From Dermatemys mawii (Eukaryota; Chordata; Testudines; Dermatemydidae), in NCBI GenBank assembly GCA_007922305.1, contig ML677335.1:38694642-38758641 (forward strand): a stretch of 64,000 bases of DNA. Direction: 5' to 3'. The notes below the pieces were generated by a model. It was not told the DNA's origin, did not search any database, and saw nothing but the letters and a program-made list of their open reading frames with translations. Shown here one piece after another: positions 24,145 to 36,720 of the stretch (the first letter of the stretch is position 1; the number at the start of each line of letters is the position of its first letter). The translations under genes and the position numbers were made by a program.

Positions 24145-24270
24145 TTTATTATTTGTATTGTGGTAGGGCCTAGGAGTGCCAGTCATATACTAGAACCCTA
24201 TTGTGCTAGAGGCTATACAAACACAGAACAAAAAGATGGATCCTGCTCCAGAGGATTTGTGATATAAGCT
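24145..24270 (+). mobile_element. MIR-like SINE, 5' part only
   Basis: The 'ttattatttgtattgtggtagggcctagg' opening and 'ccctattgtgctagaggctatacaaacacagaac' centre match the 5' half of the SINE at 783-1035. The 'aaaagatggatcctgctccagagg' part follows in the expected order. The MIR-core half is missing. Confidence 0.65.
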
Positions 24271-26319
24271 GTTTTGAATTATCTTCTCTCTTCTTGGTGC
24301 ATGAATAATGTGGCAAATTCAGCCATCAGCACAGAATCTGGCAGTATTTAACCTTGCCTACCTGTGCCTTTTGCAATCTCTATGAAAGAGTAATCCTCTA
24401 GAAGGTTATTTTCTCTTGGGTTCTGATTTTATGTTATAGGGTTTCATTTTGTTCCATGTTTCATAAACACTTTGATTTACCAAAGCACTCTGTGTTGGCC
24501 TACATATGCTACCACTGGAGCCAATGGGAGATTTACTTACAACTTCAATGAGAGAATAGTAAGGCTAAACGCTACAGCTGTTCAGAAATATTGAAAGTTT
24601 TCTATTTTGATGTTTTTCGGGGGGTTTTTTGTTTGTTTGTTTGTTTTGGTTTTAAAAGGCACAACATTTTCATGAAAGTACACTCCACTGTTTAACTAAA
24701 TTGCTTGAGCACTTTTGAAAATTCCACCCTATAAGCACTGTGTCCCTCTCTCTGGGAATAGGAGAGTTCTGCACAATTTCCTATCTCCTATCATCCAGAC
24801 AAAACCTTTTCTTTCAGCACATTCCTCCAGCAAAAAAAAAATCAAAAAAAAATCAAGAGATATAAGCAGATGAAAACAGAAAATAATCCTGAGGGATCTT
24901 TTTTTCCTCCTAACCAGCATATTTTATAAGCGTAAGTATACTGCACGGTGATTTATATTCTAAGGCCTGTTTCACAGAAATGGCATTCTGGATAGTAAAT
25001 GAAAGATGTTGATTTGTTACTGGAACAAACCTTGCAATTTATCCTTCTTCCAGGTCTCTTAAGCTATACCTTAAGAGATAAAATAAAAGACATTGTCCAG
25101 GCAGTACTTTAATTTGTAGCAGTGTAAGACTAAGAATCCGCTGAATCCAAAATTTGCTTTCCAAATTGACTTTGATTTTCATATTATTTCTAAGACAATG
25201 ATGTCAAGAGGGATTCTTTTGTTTTTGCCCCCAAAAAATTGGTATCCAAATAGTTCCATATAGACAGTTTTCTTTAGAGATTGTGTAAATGAATGCATGT
25301 TTAGTGAATGTCCAAAGATTAACAGAGTTTTTAATGTTTCTGGTTTATTCAATGTCTCACTAAGAAGAATAAGGATCTACAGTATAATGGCCTGATCCTA
25401 CTTCTATTGCAGTCAGTGGGAGTTTTGCTATTGAATTCAGTGGGAGCAGAAGCAGGCCATCAACAGAGATGTGATACAGAGCTGTCAGAGCATCTTGAAA
25501 CTCACCTGATCATTAATGTAAAACAGACAGACAATGACGAGGAATGCTTAATCTTACATCCATTCAGACTCCCTGTACTGCCACTTACTAGCAGGGATAA
25601 GAATCATGGACCTGATTTTGCTCTCACATCAGTGTAATTCGTGAGTAATTCCACTGAAGTCAAAGGAGTCACACTGGGTAAAAGCAGTGAATATGAAAGG
25701 AGAAAAAGTATTTTAAAAAACCGGTTTCAATTTTCAAGTGATTTTTAGTAACAGTGTAAAGTGCTTGACTGATATATCATCAATGCAAAATGAAGTCCTC
25801 CCTATACTTTGGAAAAAAGAATGAGCACAAACGGCAGCTGTGTAAACCTTCTTTACACTTCCCAACTCACATGCCTCAGGCCTCTTCTGGGGAGACCATC
25901 TCCTCTATCAGTATGCCCATTCAGGGGCTGATCCTGCAGTCCAAGAGTACGAATGAGCCCTCAGTCTCCCATCTCTCTTCTGGCACTGCTAACGAGAATC
26001 TCACTTGCAGCTGTAGTTTTAGTGGGGGAGTGTATGAACACTTGGCCATCAGAAACTGGAGTCAGACATCCAATTGTTTCCACATTTTGGTTATTCGTTG
26101 CAATTTTATCACAGGGCTCATTGTAGCCCCACATGGAGGTTAAGTAATTGCATCCCTGTCTTAAATTATCTCAAGCCTATTCACAAATTGGAAGATCATT
26201 TTTGGTCTAAGGATCATGATTATTTAGTTGTGTGTATCAAATATCTAGAATTTAGTATTGGCCAGTTTTCACTGAGTATACAGGTGACATGGCATTTTTC
26301 TGTTCCCTGAATGGACGAG
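24271..26319. other. No gene seen; two short palindromes
   Basis: 25389-25458 is a clean palindrome ('ggcctgatcctacttct' with 'agcagaagcaggcc', centre 'gtgggagttttgctattgaattcagtggg'). 25605-25690 resembles the 'tacaccagtgtaattcgtgag' class. The forward ORF at 25790-26143 (117 codons) is Ser-rich with no domain I recognise and is left uncalled. Confidence 0.45.
25389..25458. repeat. Short dispersed palindrome ('ggcctgatcct...' type)
   Basis: The arms 'ggcctgatcctacttct' and 'agcagaagcaggcc' fold back on each other. The inner parts 'cagtcagtgggagttttg' and 'ctattgaattcagtggga' form a second, related pair. This is a 70-base copy of a type seen many times in sauropsid DNA. Confidence 0.7.
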
Positions 26320-26600
26320 GATAACTAAGAATCAGATGACAGAACAAGGAGTGATGGTTTCAAGTTGCAGTAGGGGTGGTTTAGGTTGGATATTAGGAAC
26401 AACTTTTTCACTAAGAGGGTGGTGAAGCACTGGAAGGAGTTATCTAGAGAGGTGGTGGAATCTCCTTCCTTAGAGGTTTTTAAGGTCAGGCTTGACAAAG
26501 CCCTGGCTGGGATGATTTAGTTGGGGTTGGTACTGCTTTGAGCAGGGGGTTGGATAGATGATCTCCTGAGGTCCCTTCCAACCCTGATATTCTATGATTC
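26320..26600 (+). mobile_element. CR1 LINE 3' end, 5'-truncated
   Basis: Clear CR1 3' landmarks occur in order: 'ggtttaggttggatattagg', 'cactaagagggtggtgaagc', 'gaatctccttccttagaggt', 'aggcttgacaaagccctggc', 'gagcagggggttggatag', 'gatctcctgaggtcccttcc' and 'tattctatgattctata'. The terminal repeat runs straight into the MITE that starts at about 26604. This is one of the least diverged elements in the window by eye. Confidence 0.95.
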
Positions 26601-26603
26601 TAT

Positions 26604-26896
26604 AGGTATGTCTTCACTACCCACCAGATTGGTGGGTAGCAATCTATCTGTTAGCGATCAATTTCTCGCATCTGGTGAAGACGTGAGAAATCAATCGCCC
26701 GCAGTGCCCCATCAACTCCCATAACTCCTGCTTGACCTGAGGCACAAGCCGGAGTTGAAGGGGGAGTGTGCCACCGACTGCCGCCGCTGTGAGGATGGCA
26801 GGTAAGTCGGCTGAAGATACGCAGACTTCAGCTACGTTATTCACATAGCTGAAGTTGCCTATCTTCAGTTGATTCCCCCCTCAGTGAAGACCAGCC
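26604..26896. mobile_element. MITE of the 'ggtatgtctacact' group, next to the CR1 end
   Basis: The left end 'ggtatgtcttcactaccc' and right end 'agtgaagaccagcc' are inverted-repeat related. Internally it has 'gaagatacgcagacttcagctacgttattcacatagctgaagttg', also seen in the copy at 48627-48922 ('gtcgacttcagttacgttattaacataactgaagttg'). The minus-strand ORF at 26644-26844 is chance. The exact target duplication is unclear here. Confidence 0.8.
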
Positions 26897-28105
26897 TTAT
26901 GACAAGGTTTCTGGTGCAAATACTTAAGTTTACAAATTCAAAATCCACTGATTTGCATGTGTACTAATGCCCCTTTACACCCCTCTGGCATGCAGTAGAA
27001 CTGAACAAGTTGTGTAAAAATAAATGATTATCTCCCCTGCTCTGTCTGAATATGTTAAGTGAATTTTAAACTATTTGCTGTTTTGTTCATTATGATTCTT
27101 TCCAGCAAACTCATTGATGAGAATGGGCGCAAAGAAAACAAACACAGTCAAGGGAAATTAGATGCAATATCTGAATGACTATGTAAAGAGAATTAATGTC
27201 CAGTTTTAGGTCCCTTTACATGGCCTGGGAGGTGTAAAGGGGACATGGTGCACATGAGAATCAGACACATTTCTGTCTAGCTGTTCTCTAGCTATACAAG
27301 TTGAAATACCTGTAAATTGGCTATACACAGCTGTATGCATGCTATCGCAGGACCATCTGCAGAACAGGCTGCATGCCAGCTGCTTGACCAGGGGAACCGG
27401 CAGAGGAATGAGACAGGAGAGAAAGTCTGCAGCATTTTCATAAGGGTTGGAACTGGAATTACAGGTTAGCTGAAGCATGAAGTTTGATTTCTAAATAGAG
27501 CATCTCAAGAGGCTTGGTTTACCTGATCTCTGAGCTTGGCAAATGAGGTCTTCCTAGCCTGTGGACCTGAATCATCACTCTTTTGCCCCATCTTTGTATC
27601 TCTATGACTCTGTTGGCTTCAGGGAGTTATGCCAGCAGAAAATTTGTGGACAGTCAGGGATATAGGATGTGATCCATTATTGCCCTGCACCTTGTGCAGT
27701 CAATTTACTTCAGTGCAAAGCAAGCATGAAATGCTAACTACTCAGAATGGGAATGTTTTACACCCAACTTATACTTCTGTAAAGGCTTTACATGGGGCAG
27801 AGCAAGAGAGCATCTAACTCCAGGTGTTCTCACCACCAAGCAGATGGTCACAGCTGGGAAATGGTGCCAGGTTGCTCTCCTTCGAAGTCACTGACCAAGG
27901 AACTCACTTCTCCCCACTTGGAGTAACAGAGGACAAGACTGTTTATGTTCAGTGGGGATACTGTTTAATTGCCCTAGGTCTGTGCAGAAGGGAGAAGTTG
28001 GAATGTTAATGCTGATCTGTTTAGTGTTACTTAAAGGGGCTATTGCTAATGTGTATTTAAATGTAAGGTTCCGGGAGTGGCTTACGTGCACAAGAAGAAT
28101 GTAAA

Positions 28106-28160
28106 GGTCTTTCCCACTCGTGTGCCCCTTGCACAGGGGCAGGCACACTTGGAAAAGACC
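28106..28160. repeat. Imperfect hairpin with arms of about 24 bases
   Basis: The arm starting 'ggtctttcccactcgtgtgc' at 28106 and ending in CCCC at 28128 pairs, with a few mismatches, with the arm at 28136-28160 (GGGGC, then 'aggcacacttggaaaagacc'). The loop is about 7 bases. No repeat family is recognised and it lies in no ORF of interest. It may be a worn short palindromic MITE. Confidence 0.6.
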
Positions 28161-29937
28161 ATTCCGTGGCACAGTGAGATCTGGCTAACACATGCTGCAA
28201 AGAGGCGGGGGGCACATTGACAGCAATCCCCCATAACACTGGAAGAAACAGTGCCTCAAAAGACAGCACACGACACCTCCTGATGTTCCCCATGGGGGTA
28301 CCAGAGCTCCACATTGACCCCTCCTGGGGGCTGAGCTAACAAGCCCCTCATGTTTGTGTGCCTAGGAACACTATGACAGGCAGCCCGTATATGCTGAAAT
28401 AAATAAATAAATGACTGGGCTGTTCTAAATGACTGGGCTTTTCAATAAACCCCCAAACTCAAGCCTCAGGTCACCCGCTGGACTAATTTTCAGTTCACAG
28501 AGTCCTACCTACCCTCCAAAGGAAAACAATTCTTTCCAACCGAGATCCTGACCCCACCACGGTGGGCTCCTTCAGCCAATAAAAACAGCATGTAGCTGCA
28601 GTTTTAATGCCTGGTAGGCTGACTGGATTGCAAAGCTGCTGCCCTGAGCTCTTCAGCAGAGATTTAACATCAGCAGAGACCAGGCTAGCATCTACCAGCC
28701 TCCCTTCACTTTGCCCTACTCTGCTCTACCACTGCACAGGAACTCATTCCTTTATACCCTCAGAGGGGATGCCAGCTGTCTCCTGAGAGCAGAAGAATGG
28801 GCAGAGAAACATCAGTTTACAAGCAGCTTTGTGTGTTGGGCTCGCTCCTGAAAAATAGGATTTTGTTTAGCACAATTCATCTCTTTCTGGAGCCTTCACT
28901 GTGCTGCTGCTGCAGCTGCAAAGCGATGATGGTTTGTGAAGTGACACAAGGGATCTGACTTCTCAGCAGGACCACATTTTCAATGATATGTCTGCTCTGG
29001 GGACCATACCCCTAATGCTGAGGAAATATGGAATGATGCAATCCAATCTTTCTGAAGAAATCTTTCCAATTCCTATAGGCAGCACATACCCCAACGAAAC
29101 TGGATCAAATGTGTTTTGAAGTAATGTCAGCTAACCTTTTTTAATGCACTCCTGAGGCTTCAGAACTTAAAAGACCTTTGTTTTCCAGATGTTTGTTTCC
29201 AAAGTTTCATAGTGGTCGATAACACTTTTTTGCGATTTAAGAAATGCTTTATAATTAACAACCCTCCAAACAGTCTAATGTATTTTCATGTAGGATTTAG
29301 CCATAGGTATTAAAGATATTTATGGCTCAGGATCTGCACTCTCACTGAAACTGTGCTACTAAAATTAAAGTGAAATTTTAGACTCAATCAAGGGAGAGAC
29401 AAAGAATTCAAGTGAGCTCTCTATCTTCCTCCAATACTAAGTTTGCTTTTTTGTGTGTGGAAACAAAAATAAAAATCTTCTACAATCAGGAAAGTATTCA
29501 AAATGCATAACAAATAATTGCTCCATGACAAAGTAAAATTGTTCTCCAGCGTGGGTCCCTCAACAGCAGTCTTTTTTTTTTTTAAGCCAAATAAAAGGAA
29601 CAGATGTTAACGTACTCCTGCCAAAATTGCAGTGAGCCCTTGTAGTCAGAACTAGTAACTGAACTGAGATGACACCATGGCACAGTTTAATTCCAAAGCT
29701 AACAAACACACAGAGGAAACAATTAAACAACAGTAAAGTCCATAGGACAAACACAGAGATAACTGGTAGATCTGACTTTTGTACATTTCTTTAAGCCGCA
29801 CTGTCAAAGGCATCTTTCCCTTGCTATTGTTAGAAATGGTCACTGTTGTAACAAATCTCCTCCTTCCAAATCTAAACTGATTTCTGCCTGGACAAAAAAG
29901 GTATTGTCTTAAAATCTTGAAAACATTTCTAGGTAGT

Positions 29938-30035
29938 TTCTGGGCCAAGTTCCACCCTCGGTTCCACCCATGGAATGCCATTAGCTTCAATAGGATTTCA
30001 GGGGTGGATTTAAGATCAGAATTTGGCCTCCAGCC
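29938..30035. repeat. Short dispersed palindrome ('gggccaaattctgat' type), degenerate
   Basis: Left arm 'gggccaagttccaccctcgg' and right arm 'ggatttaagatcagaatttggcctc' are a worn inverted pair, around 'ccattagcttcaataggatt'. This fits the dispersed 'gggccaaattctgatctc...' palindrome class. Confidence 0.5.
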
Positions 30036-31379
30036 ATTCAGCGTAGGTCTCAGAACGTGGTGGCAATCCAGTAGAAGGATGGCAATCTGAGGTGTGGCAT
30101 GGAGAACCAATGTTTTTTAAACTGTCTTCTAAGCACAGTCTCGTTCTTCTGAAAACTGACTCTACTAATCTCACATTACAGAGCTTCTTGTTTGTTCCAA
30201 GTGAACTGTACATATGTGAAAAGATGTTTTTACTAACTGCCCAGCCAACTCAAACTGAGGTCTGTGAGTGAAGCTGGGTGTTTACCTGCTCATGTGTCAC
30301 TGTCAGTTATAAGAGATTCCAAAGGCCAAACTAGGATCACGGTACAGAGCTATGTGACTAGACATTTTACAGTAGCTCTCCCATTGTCCCTCACACCAGT
30401 GGAGATGGGAGAATACCACAGCCACTGTGGGAGATTTTCAAAACCACCACATGATAGACAATTAAAGGCATAACTTTGCATTCCCACCAGTTTCAACAGG
30501 TGTACAAGAATTACTGAATGAAACTCAGCAAATGATTCTGCTGATGGTATATTATCGCAATATATTGATTCTAGCTCACTCCCTCTTAGCTGTTTTAACT
30601 CTGCAGTATTACAGCAGCAAAAAGCATGAACAATTTTCTTTGTCACAAGTCAGCAGAACTGATTCTGATTATAAACAGGGAGCAGGCCAATTAAGTGAGA
30701 AGGTGCTATTTTTACGTAGTTACTTTTTTAGAGAAAACCCCCCACACTTTAAGCCCTAATTCATTCAGATAAGAGGAATGTCCTAGTTGGTTTCAGCTCA
30801 AAATCTAAAATTACTAAGACATAGGAAAATTTTAGTAAGCTTCCCCAACTCTAGATTTTTAACAATTGAGGTTTATTTTTAAAGTACTAATAGTTCTTTT
30901 ACTCAGCAACAGAAAAAATTGTTCTTGCCAGAAAAACTAAATCCAAATATAATGGAGAAAGGCACAATTGTCCCAAAATTAATATCTGCAGATCGCGATG
31001 CACATTGTACCTCTTTGCCAAATCCGACCCCCAGGAACTCAAGAAGACTGGGAAAAGGGAACACGCACCAAAAAAAGCAACCCTCAGTTAACAGTGAAGC
31101 AAGACAAAGTAAACAGCCAGTCCTTTGGCAGTTCCTTGGCTTCTTGGAGACCCATTAAATAAACCCAGAACCAGGCCTTCATCACCCCTAATTGAAAGCA
31201 AACCGCGTTATTTTTAAGATTTGAAAGAGTCTGGTTAGCACCCTCTTCCATCATTCACTCATCCTGTAGCTTTTCTCTCTCTCTCTGCATCTTAATGCTC
31301 TCTTTCTCTTGGTGACTCAGCCTGCCAGCTAGATGACTATGTAGTCCCCCATTCTGGGGTATCAAAGTCCCTGTGGACC

Positions 31380-31905
31380 AGCTGTCCAATTGCTGTCTCC
31401 AGCTATTCTGTGCCACTTCCTAGCGGCAGGTAGTGGAACCTGGGCTCGCCTGATACTCCAGGTGCCAGCCTAGAGGGACCACACCAGGGCTCCCTTCCAG
31501 CCTCCCGGGGGTGGAGCTGGACTCGGCCCATCCAGGAAGTGCTCGGCCCCGGCCCCAGCCTGCAGCTCTGTCCCGCAGCCCGGGACCATACCGCTGCGTA
31601 CACCGGAAGGGGCTGGGGCTGGCCCCAGGCACTGCCCCGCTCCCTGCACCCTCTCTCCCCCCCGGCCTGTCTGCATTTCCTTGATGGGTCCCTGGGCTCA
31701 CCCCTTTCCCTGCCCCGGGCAGGGTCCCAAGGCCCCTCCCCTGGGGGTGCCACTGCAGCCAGGGCCAGCGTAAGGATATTATTATCCCTAGGCGAAACTT
31801 CCACCTTGCACCACTGCTTTTTGGCGCCCCCAAATATTGGCGCCCTAGGCGGCTGCCTAGTTCGCCTAGTGGTTGCACCAGCCTTGGATGCACCCGGTCT
31901 GAAAT
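31380..31905. repeat. GC- and CpG-rich patch ending in a 'cctaggcggctgcctag' DNA element
   Basis: 31500-31760 is strongly GC-rich with repeated 'ccccggcccc', 'cccgcagcccggg' and 'ggggctggggctggcccc' text. At about 31757-31897 'cagggccagcgtaagg' and 'ggttgcaccagccttg' are inverted-repeat-like ends around 'ccctaggcgaaac' and 'cgccctaggcggctgcctag'. I recall this as a dispersed reptile element. ORFs on both strands here (up to 195 codons) are GC-driven and overlap each other. A host CpG-island promoter cannot be ruled out, but no gene sits beside it. Confidence 0.5.
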
Positions 31906-34820
31906 GCAATAAGAAAAGAGATGTTGTGGACTATCCAACCAAAAGGGACGCTGGCAGTACAGGAGAGCTTCATTATAGAGCCTGCTCTTGTCCCAGCCCA
32001 GTTTCATGACTCAGGCAATGGAAGTGGAAGTGCAGAGAAAAACTAGGAACAAGCCCCTTCCCTCCCCCAACCACACACCCAGTGTCCATACAATTTAAAA
32101 GACTGAGCAGAAGGCAGTGGCTGAGACTGTGATTATGATAGCAGCACTACAGGCAGGAGCTAGTTGAAGATAAGGACTGCACTCCTTGTAGCAGGCACTG
32201 ATTTTCCATTCCCTTCTCGCATTAGGGAGAGTTATTGGCTGTAATCACCTTCCCTTCCAATCCTTCCTCATTTGTTGCTATGTGTTGGTAGAGGAAGCTA
32301 TTTTGTTATGTTTTTATTATAGTGCATTTGTTTTTATTCTGTTGTTCAGTGTACTGAATGCCTTGGCAGTGGGGTGGGATGAAAAAAAACATGAATTAGT
32401 TATGTACAATACATAATTGTCCTATATTGACAAAACGTTCATTCTAATAGCCCAACAGCATCACTGTGGTTCATTCGAGCATGGTGAAATTCACCCAGGA
32501 AAAAGCTGATGTGTCACTCGAGCCCTTAAGATAAAAGCCAAAAGGAGGCTGAAATGGCACACAGATCCTGGTTTCCGGGATACTCAGACTTGAGACTGTA
32601 GTATCAGCCATCAATCCTGTTACCCATGGGCAGGCTAGCCCCTGCATCTGCATAGAGCCCTTGCTGGAGTCATTGGGCTCTGTGCTGTTTGTGCAGAGCG
32701 AGATGCAGGAGCAGGGACCTAAAAGCTGTCTGAAAGTTTCCAGAGTACTTTATCAATAAGTAGTGCATATAGTAACCTATAGTTCCAGGAGATGCCCCTC
32801 CATGTGAACATACATGACTTACAAACAGCATTTTAGGCACTAAAATGGGTTTTAGAATTGAACATTCTTTCACTGACTTGTGCAGCTGCTAGACTTTTCA
32901 AACTGTGTGTTCATATGTTCATCTCCAAAAGGACAGGTACAATTATTGATATGTGCGTAGTTGTAAATACACGAAAGGAGAGCAGGATGAAGTCCCTTTG
33001 AAAAGCAGGCCCATCACAAGCAATAAAATAGCCACACTTCTCATAAATATGCAAGCATCCCATCCCCATTCCCAAGTCCAGACATCCCTACACCCTTCCA
33101 AACACACTTGATTTATCTCTTACTGCATCCCGTTGCACGGTACGTATAGCACACACACACACACACAAATATATATAAATCTTTTGATATAGAAAAATCT
33201 CTCCAAAGAAGGCATCCTGTAGCCTGTAAATCAATTTATTTTAATCTAATCTTCATCTGTAATGGTTTTCTTGGCTGCAGCCATCAAGGACACATTTTGG
33301 CAGGTGGGAAAGAATGAAAACATATAACATATAATAGTTTGCAGTTTCCAATATGGCAATGCCTGCAAAACCCATGAAATACGACTGAGCCTTGGAATTG
33401 ACCCCTGATGCAAGCTGAGATCTGCACAGATGAGAACTCATTAAAACATGAACATAAAGATGTCAGAAACTCCTTAAAACCTTTAAAATAATTGTAGTAA
33501 AGTCACAAAAGTGAACTTCTCCTTCAAAAGACAAGAAGAAGCTGAAGCGGAATTTCTTCATCTAAACAACCCAGTTGTGAGGCAAGTCTGAGCCAACTTT
33601 CTATTTTGTCAGACTTTCCCTTTTACCCACAGAACTCCGGTTTTTCTTCAACTTCCCTTTTTATGGGCTCTATTTTTGGGCTTAAAAAATATTGTCACTG
33701 TGGTGCAATCCTGGCAAAAATATCACTAAGGTACTAAAGTGTGAGTCAGCCTGGTGGCATATTGATTGTGCTCTTGACAATCCAGTGGAGTGTCTGACTG
33801 TCTTCCTTAGCTAGCTGTGGTAGTGTGCAGAGCACAAAGTGCTTAGATGGGTAACTAGTGCAATACATTGCTCAACAGAAAGTCTTCTGAAGATAGGGTA
33901 TGCAATGGTTAGCTTTAAAAAAGCACATTAATGGGAAACGGTAGTTAAAGCAGTATAATGACCTAAAGGTCTGAGCAGCAAATGAAGATCTGCAGTGTTT
34001 TAACATGGTGTTTCAATGGAGGAGTGTGTTGTCACTCAGTAGCCCATGGAAAACTTTGTCTCCAGTTTGAGCATTATGATTAAGATCTTTTTCAACTCAG
34101 TTCTGTTGGTGACTCATCTCAGGAACCTCAGTTCCTTTTGCTCCGAATATAACATAGGTCAGTTAATGTAGCAGCTTTTGCTGTGCTTTTGTAGGATCTC
34201 CTCTCTCCTCTCCATTGGCTGAAAGAGTGGTGGCTGAAATATGGGGCCTTCAACAAGTAAAGTGAGAGAAAGTGGGTCCTGAAGATTCCTCGCAGGTCAG
34301 TAAGTTCTCTCAAGTATGGGGCAAGACAACCTTGGAGGACAAGAAAATGAATAATTAGGAGTGCTGTAGTATTAAGGGCACTTGGGCTTCTCCTGCAGAG
34401 GTAACTAGAAATCCCAAACACAGAGAGGTGTGTTTCTGGTTCTGTTCAGCACTGGTTATATTACTCCCCATAGCACAACTGGAGAACTGTTATGTTAGTA
34501 CAGCTGTTGTGTCCCATTGAGCAACATGATCTAAATAACCATCAATATTCATGGTAGTTGGCCCTTGTTGCAATCCTTACTATAGCATTACTATCCTTTC
34601 TGCCCTGGGGAGGCTGGCAGATAAACACACAAGGCATAAATTTATTCTGAAAAGGGTGGGGGGGCAATGGTGGAATCAAGATATTGTCACTAGCACATTT
34701 TATTTTTAATTTGTAAAAATGTGCCCAACAAAATCTCTGGGTGCCTATTAAACAATTAAAAATATAACCAGAGCCACAAAAGGAAGACAATCCTATTCAC
34801 CCACAGCATCTCACATCTGG
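31906..34820. other. No gene seen; one (AC)n microsatellite
   Basis: A CA repeat of about nine units lies near 33150-33167, followed by 'aaatatatataaat'. The 97-codon minus-strand ORF at 34128-34421 shows no known domain. Confidence 0.45.
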
Positions 34821-36720
34821 CAGTGTTTTCCCCAGGAATTGAAATTAGAGAGGGGTGTTCGAATTCATGTGGGCTGAGGGTGTATGGGCCAATGGCGGGC
34901 TGGGGGTGAGATCATGAGGGTGAAGATAGGCTGTATGACACCATAGTAAAAATTGAAAAATGTTTCATGACTATTTTATTAGATTTAACTCATGTTTTAA
35001 AATCATCACACAAATTAAAGTTGGCTACTCAAGCCTTCTGTGAAGCACTACATCTACATCCTTCTTGGTTTCTTGTTATAATTTTGCACAACTCTGTTAA
35101 AGAACTTCTTGAATGCAATGTGTTCATCTTTGGTGGCTTCTCATGTGTATGGTACTTCCATTCCTTCAATTGATTTGCTTATTCGTTCATTCACATGATC
35201 AGGCAGAAGGCGACTTCTTTCAGAACACAAAATTCTATGCAATGATGAAAAAGAGCATTCAACTGTAGCTGTTGTGACTGGGAGTAGCAAGAGATGAATT
35301 CCTACTTTTTTCATCCCAGGAAACAGCACAAAGATTGGGTCGAGCCACAAGTGATGATAAAGTTAAAGTCAAATCTTCATTCATTTGTCGTATGATATTC
35401 AACTCTGTGTTCAAATTCTCTATTCTGTCCTGAGCACATGGCAGCCCCCCTTGCTGGGAGTGCCTCACTCCACTCAACTGTCAGTGTTTTATAGGACAGG
35501 GATCTGTAAAAGCTACATAGAGCTTGAGTAGAACCTAGAAGTCACTGTTGTAGATTTTTAGGAATCAAGCCTGTGTACTTTTTCAGTTGTCTCAACAAAC
35601 AATTCTTATCCTCTTCACTTAAGGATTTAATATAAATGCCTTTATTAGTCAACTTCTGGACTGAAGTCTTTGCTTCTTCCTGTACTTTTTCAATGGATAG
35701 CTCTCATTGATCCAAACGTAGCTTCTATTGCTGGATAAAGATCTACTACTCTTGTAGCAGATGCCTGGATGGCATTGTTTAATGACCCAAGTGGTTTTAA
35801 CAGTAGACTCACAAGAGAGAGAATGGCAATAGTCTTCTCTGACCATAGTAGCAAAAGTAATCCACCAGCCTCACTACTGAGATCCATTCCATCTTGGTAG
35901 ATACTTTCCAAAGCCAGAAATAATGACTGGAGTAATTTTAAGATAACAGCCAAGGATCGCTCATGAGAAAATCAGAGGGTTTCCCCTGGTTGTACAAATT
36001 TGAACTTCAAATCCAGTGTATCTTCTATATTTTCCAAGATATTCAGTCTTTTTGTACTCTTGCTGAAAAAGGAATATAATGAAGACATGAAATTTATAGC
36101 TTTTTAAATGTCTTTTGAAGAGTCTGCAGCTCATAATAGCGCTAGTTGGAGTAGATGGCCTCTACAGTGTGCATAGGAGAGATTAGGGTTACACTTTTCT
36201 CTGAGTAAAGCTTGTACTCCACCATGTCTTCCAGAGAAGTTTGCAGATCCATCAAATGCATAGCCATCTGTTTGGGGTCCAACTGACAAGCATTTAACTC
36301 TTCTAAGATGTGAGTTGTCACAGATGCAGCCAATGTGTCTTCTATAACTTAAACATCTAGAAATGCACCTATTGGCCTACCGCTGACATCAAGATAATGT
36401 ACATAATGACTTAATACTTGATGCCCATTTGCATCGGTGCATTCATCAGCCATGAATGCAATTTTTTTGAATGTGGTGAGAGTTCTTCACTTTTTCAGCT
36501 GTTGCACCACATGCTTCTAGTCAGTTGAGATTCTTGCAGAAAGATAGTGAGCATTTGCTGGTCTTGTTCGGAATCAGTGTTCAACTTCAGGATGAACAAC
36601 TGACAATGCACTTAACATTGGCCTCCAATTTGTACTATCTCTTGCTTAAATAGAAAATATGATGCCACCGCCATGTGTTTTTTTGTTTTTTGCATGAACT
36701 GTGTTGAATCTCCAGCATTT
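34821..36720 (-). pseudogene. hAT-superfamily transposase remnant (DUF4371/ZMYM1-like), broken
   Basis: Reading the minus strand downward from 36480, it encodes 'FKKIAFMADECTDANGHQVL' (DECTDANG at about 36428-36450), then 'DGSANFSGRHGGVQALLREK' and 'YAHCRGHLLQLALL' (about 36135-36255). These are the conserved blocks of hAT transposases related to ZMYM1-like proteins. A stop follows the last block. At 35350-35141 the C-terminal hAT dimerisation block reads 'LPVTTATVECSFSSLHRI', then 'SRLLPDHVNERISKSI'. Frameshifts and stops separate the parts, so it is not a working gene. The 3' end may be at 34821, where 'cagtgttttccccaggaatt' looks like a hAT terminal repeat. I could not find its partner on the right. 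Confidence 0.85.

Larger units (their letters stand above)
26897..31379. other. No gene seen
   Basis: Several ORFs exist (the largest 152 codons on the minus strand at 29652-30110), but none shows a domain, splice context or known family. A hairpin at 28106-28160 and palindromes at about 29938-30035 are listed separately. There are (AAAT)n text at about 28400-28413 and a T-run at 29571-29582. Degenerate 'ccttgtgcagtcaatttacttcagtgcaaag' text near 27690 is another dispersed palindrome type. Confidence 0.45.

Noticed and set aside
29652..30110. 152-codon minus-strand ORF
   Set aside because: No recognised domain, and it overlaps a worn palindrome; likely chance.
31403..32009. GC-rich ORFs (168 and 195 codons minus, 156 plus)
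   Set aside because: Mutually overlapping on both strands in a GC-rich patch, no domain, and the end of the patch is a recognisable DNA element.
33146..33180. Possible Z-DNA or regulatory site at the (AC)n run
   Set aside because: An ordinary CA microsatellite with no gene nearby to regulate.
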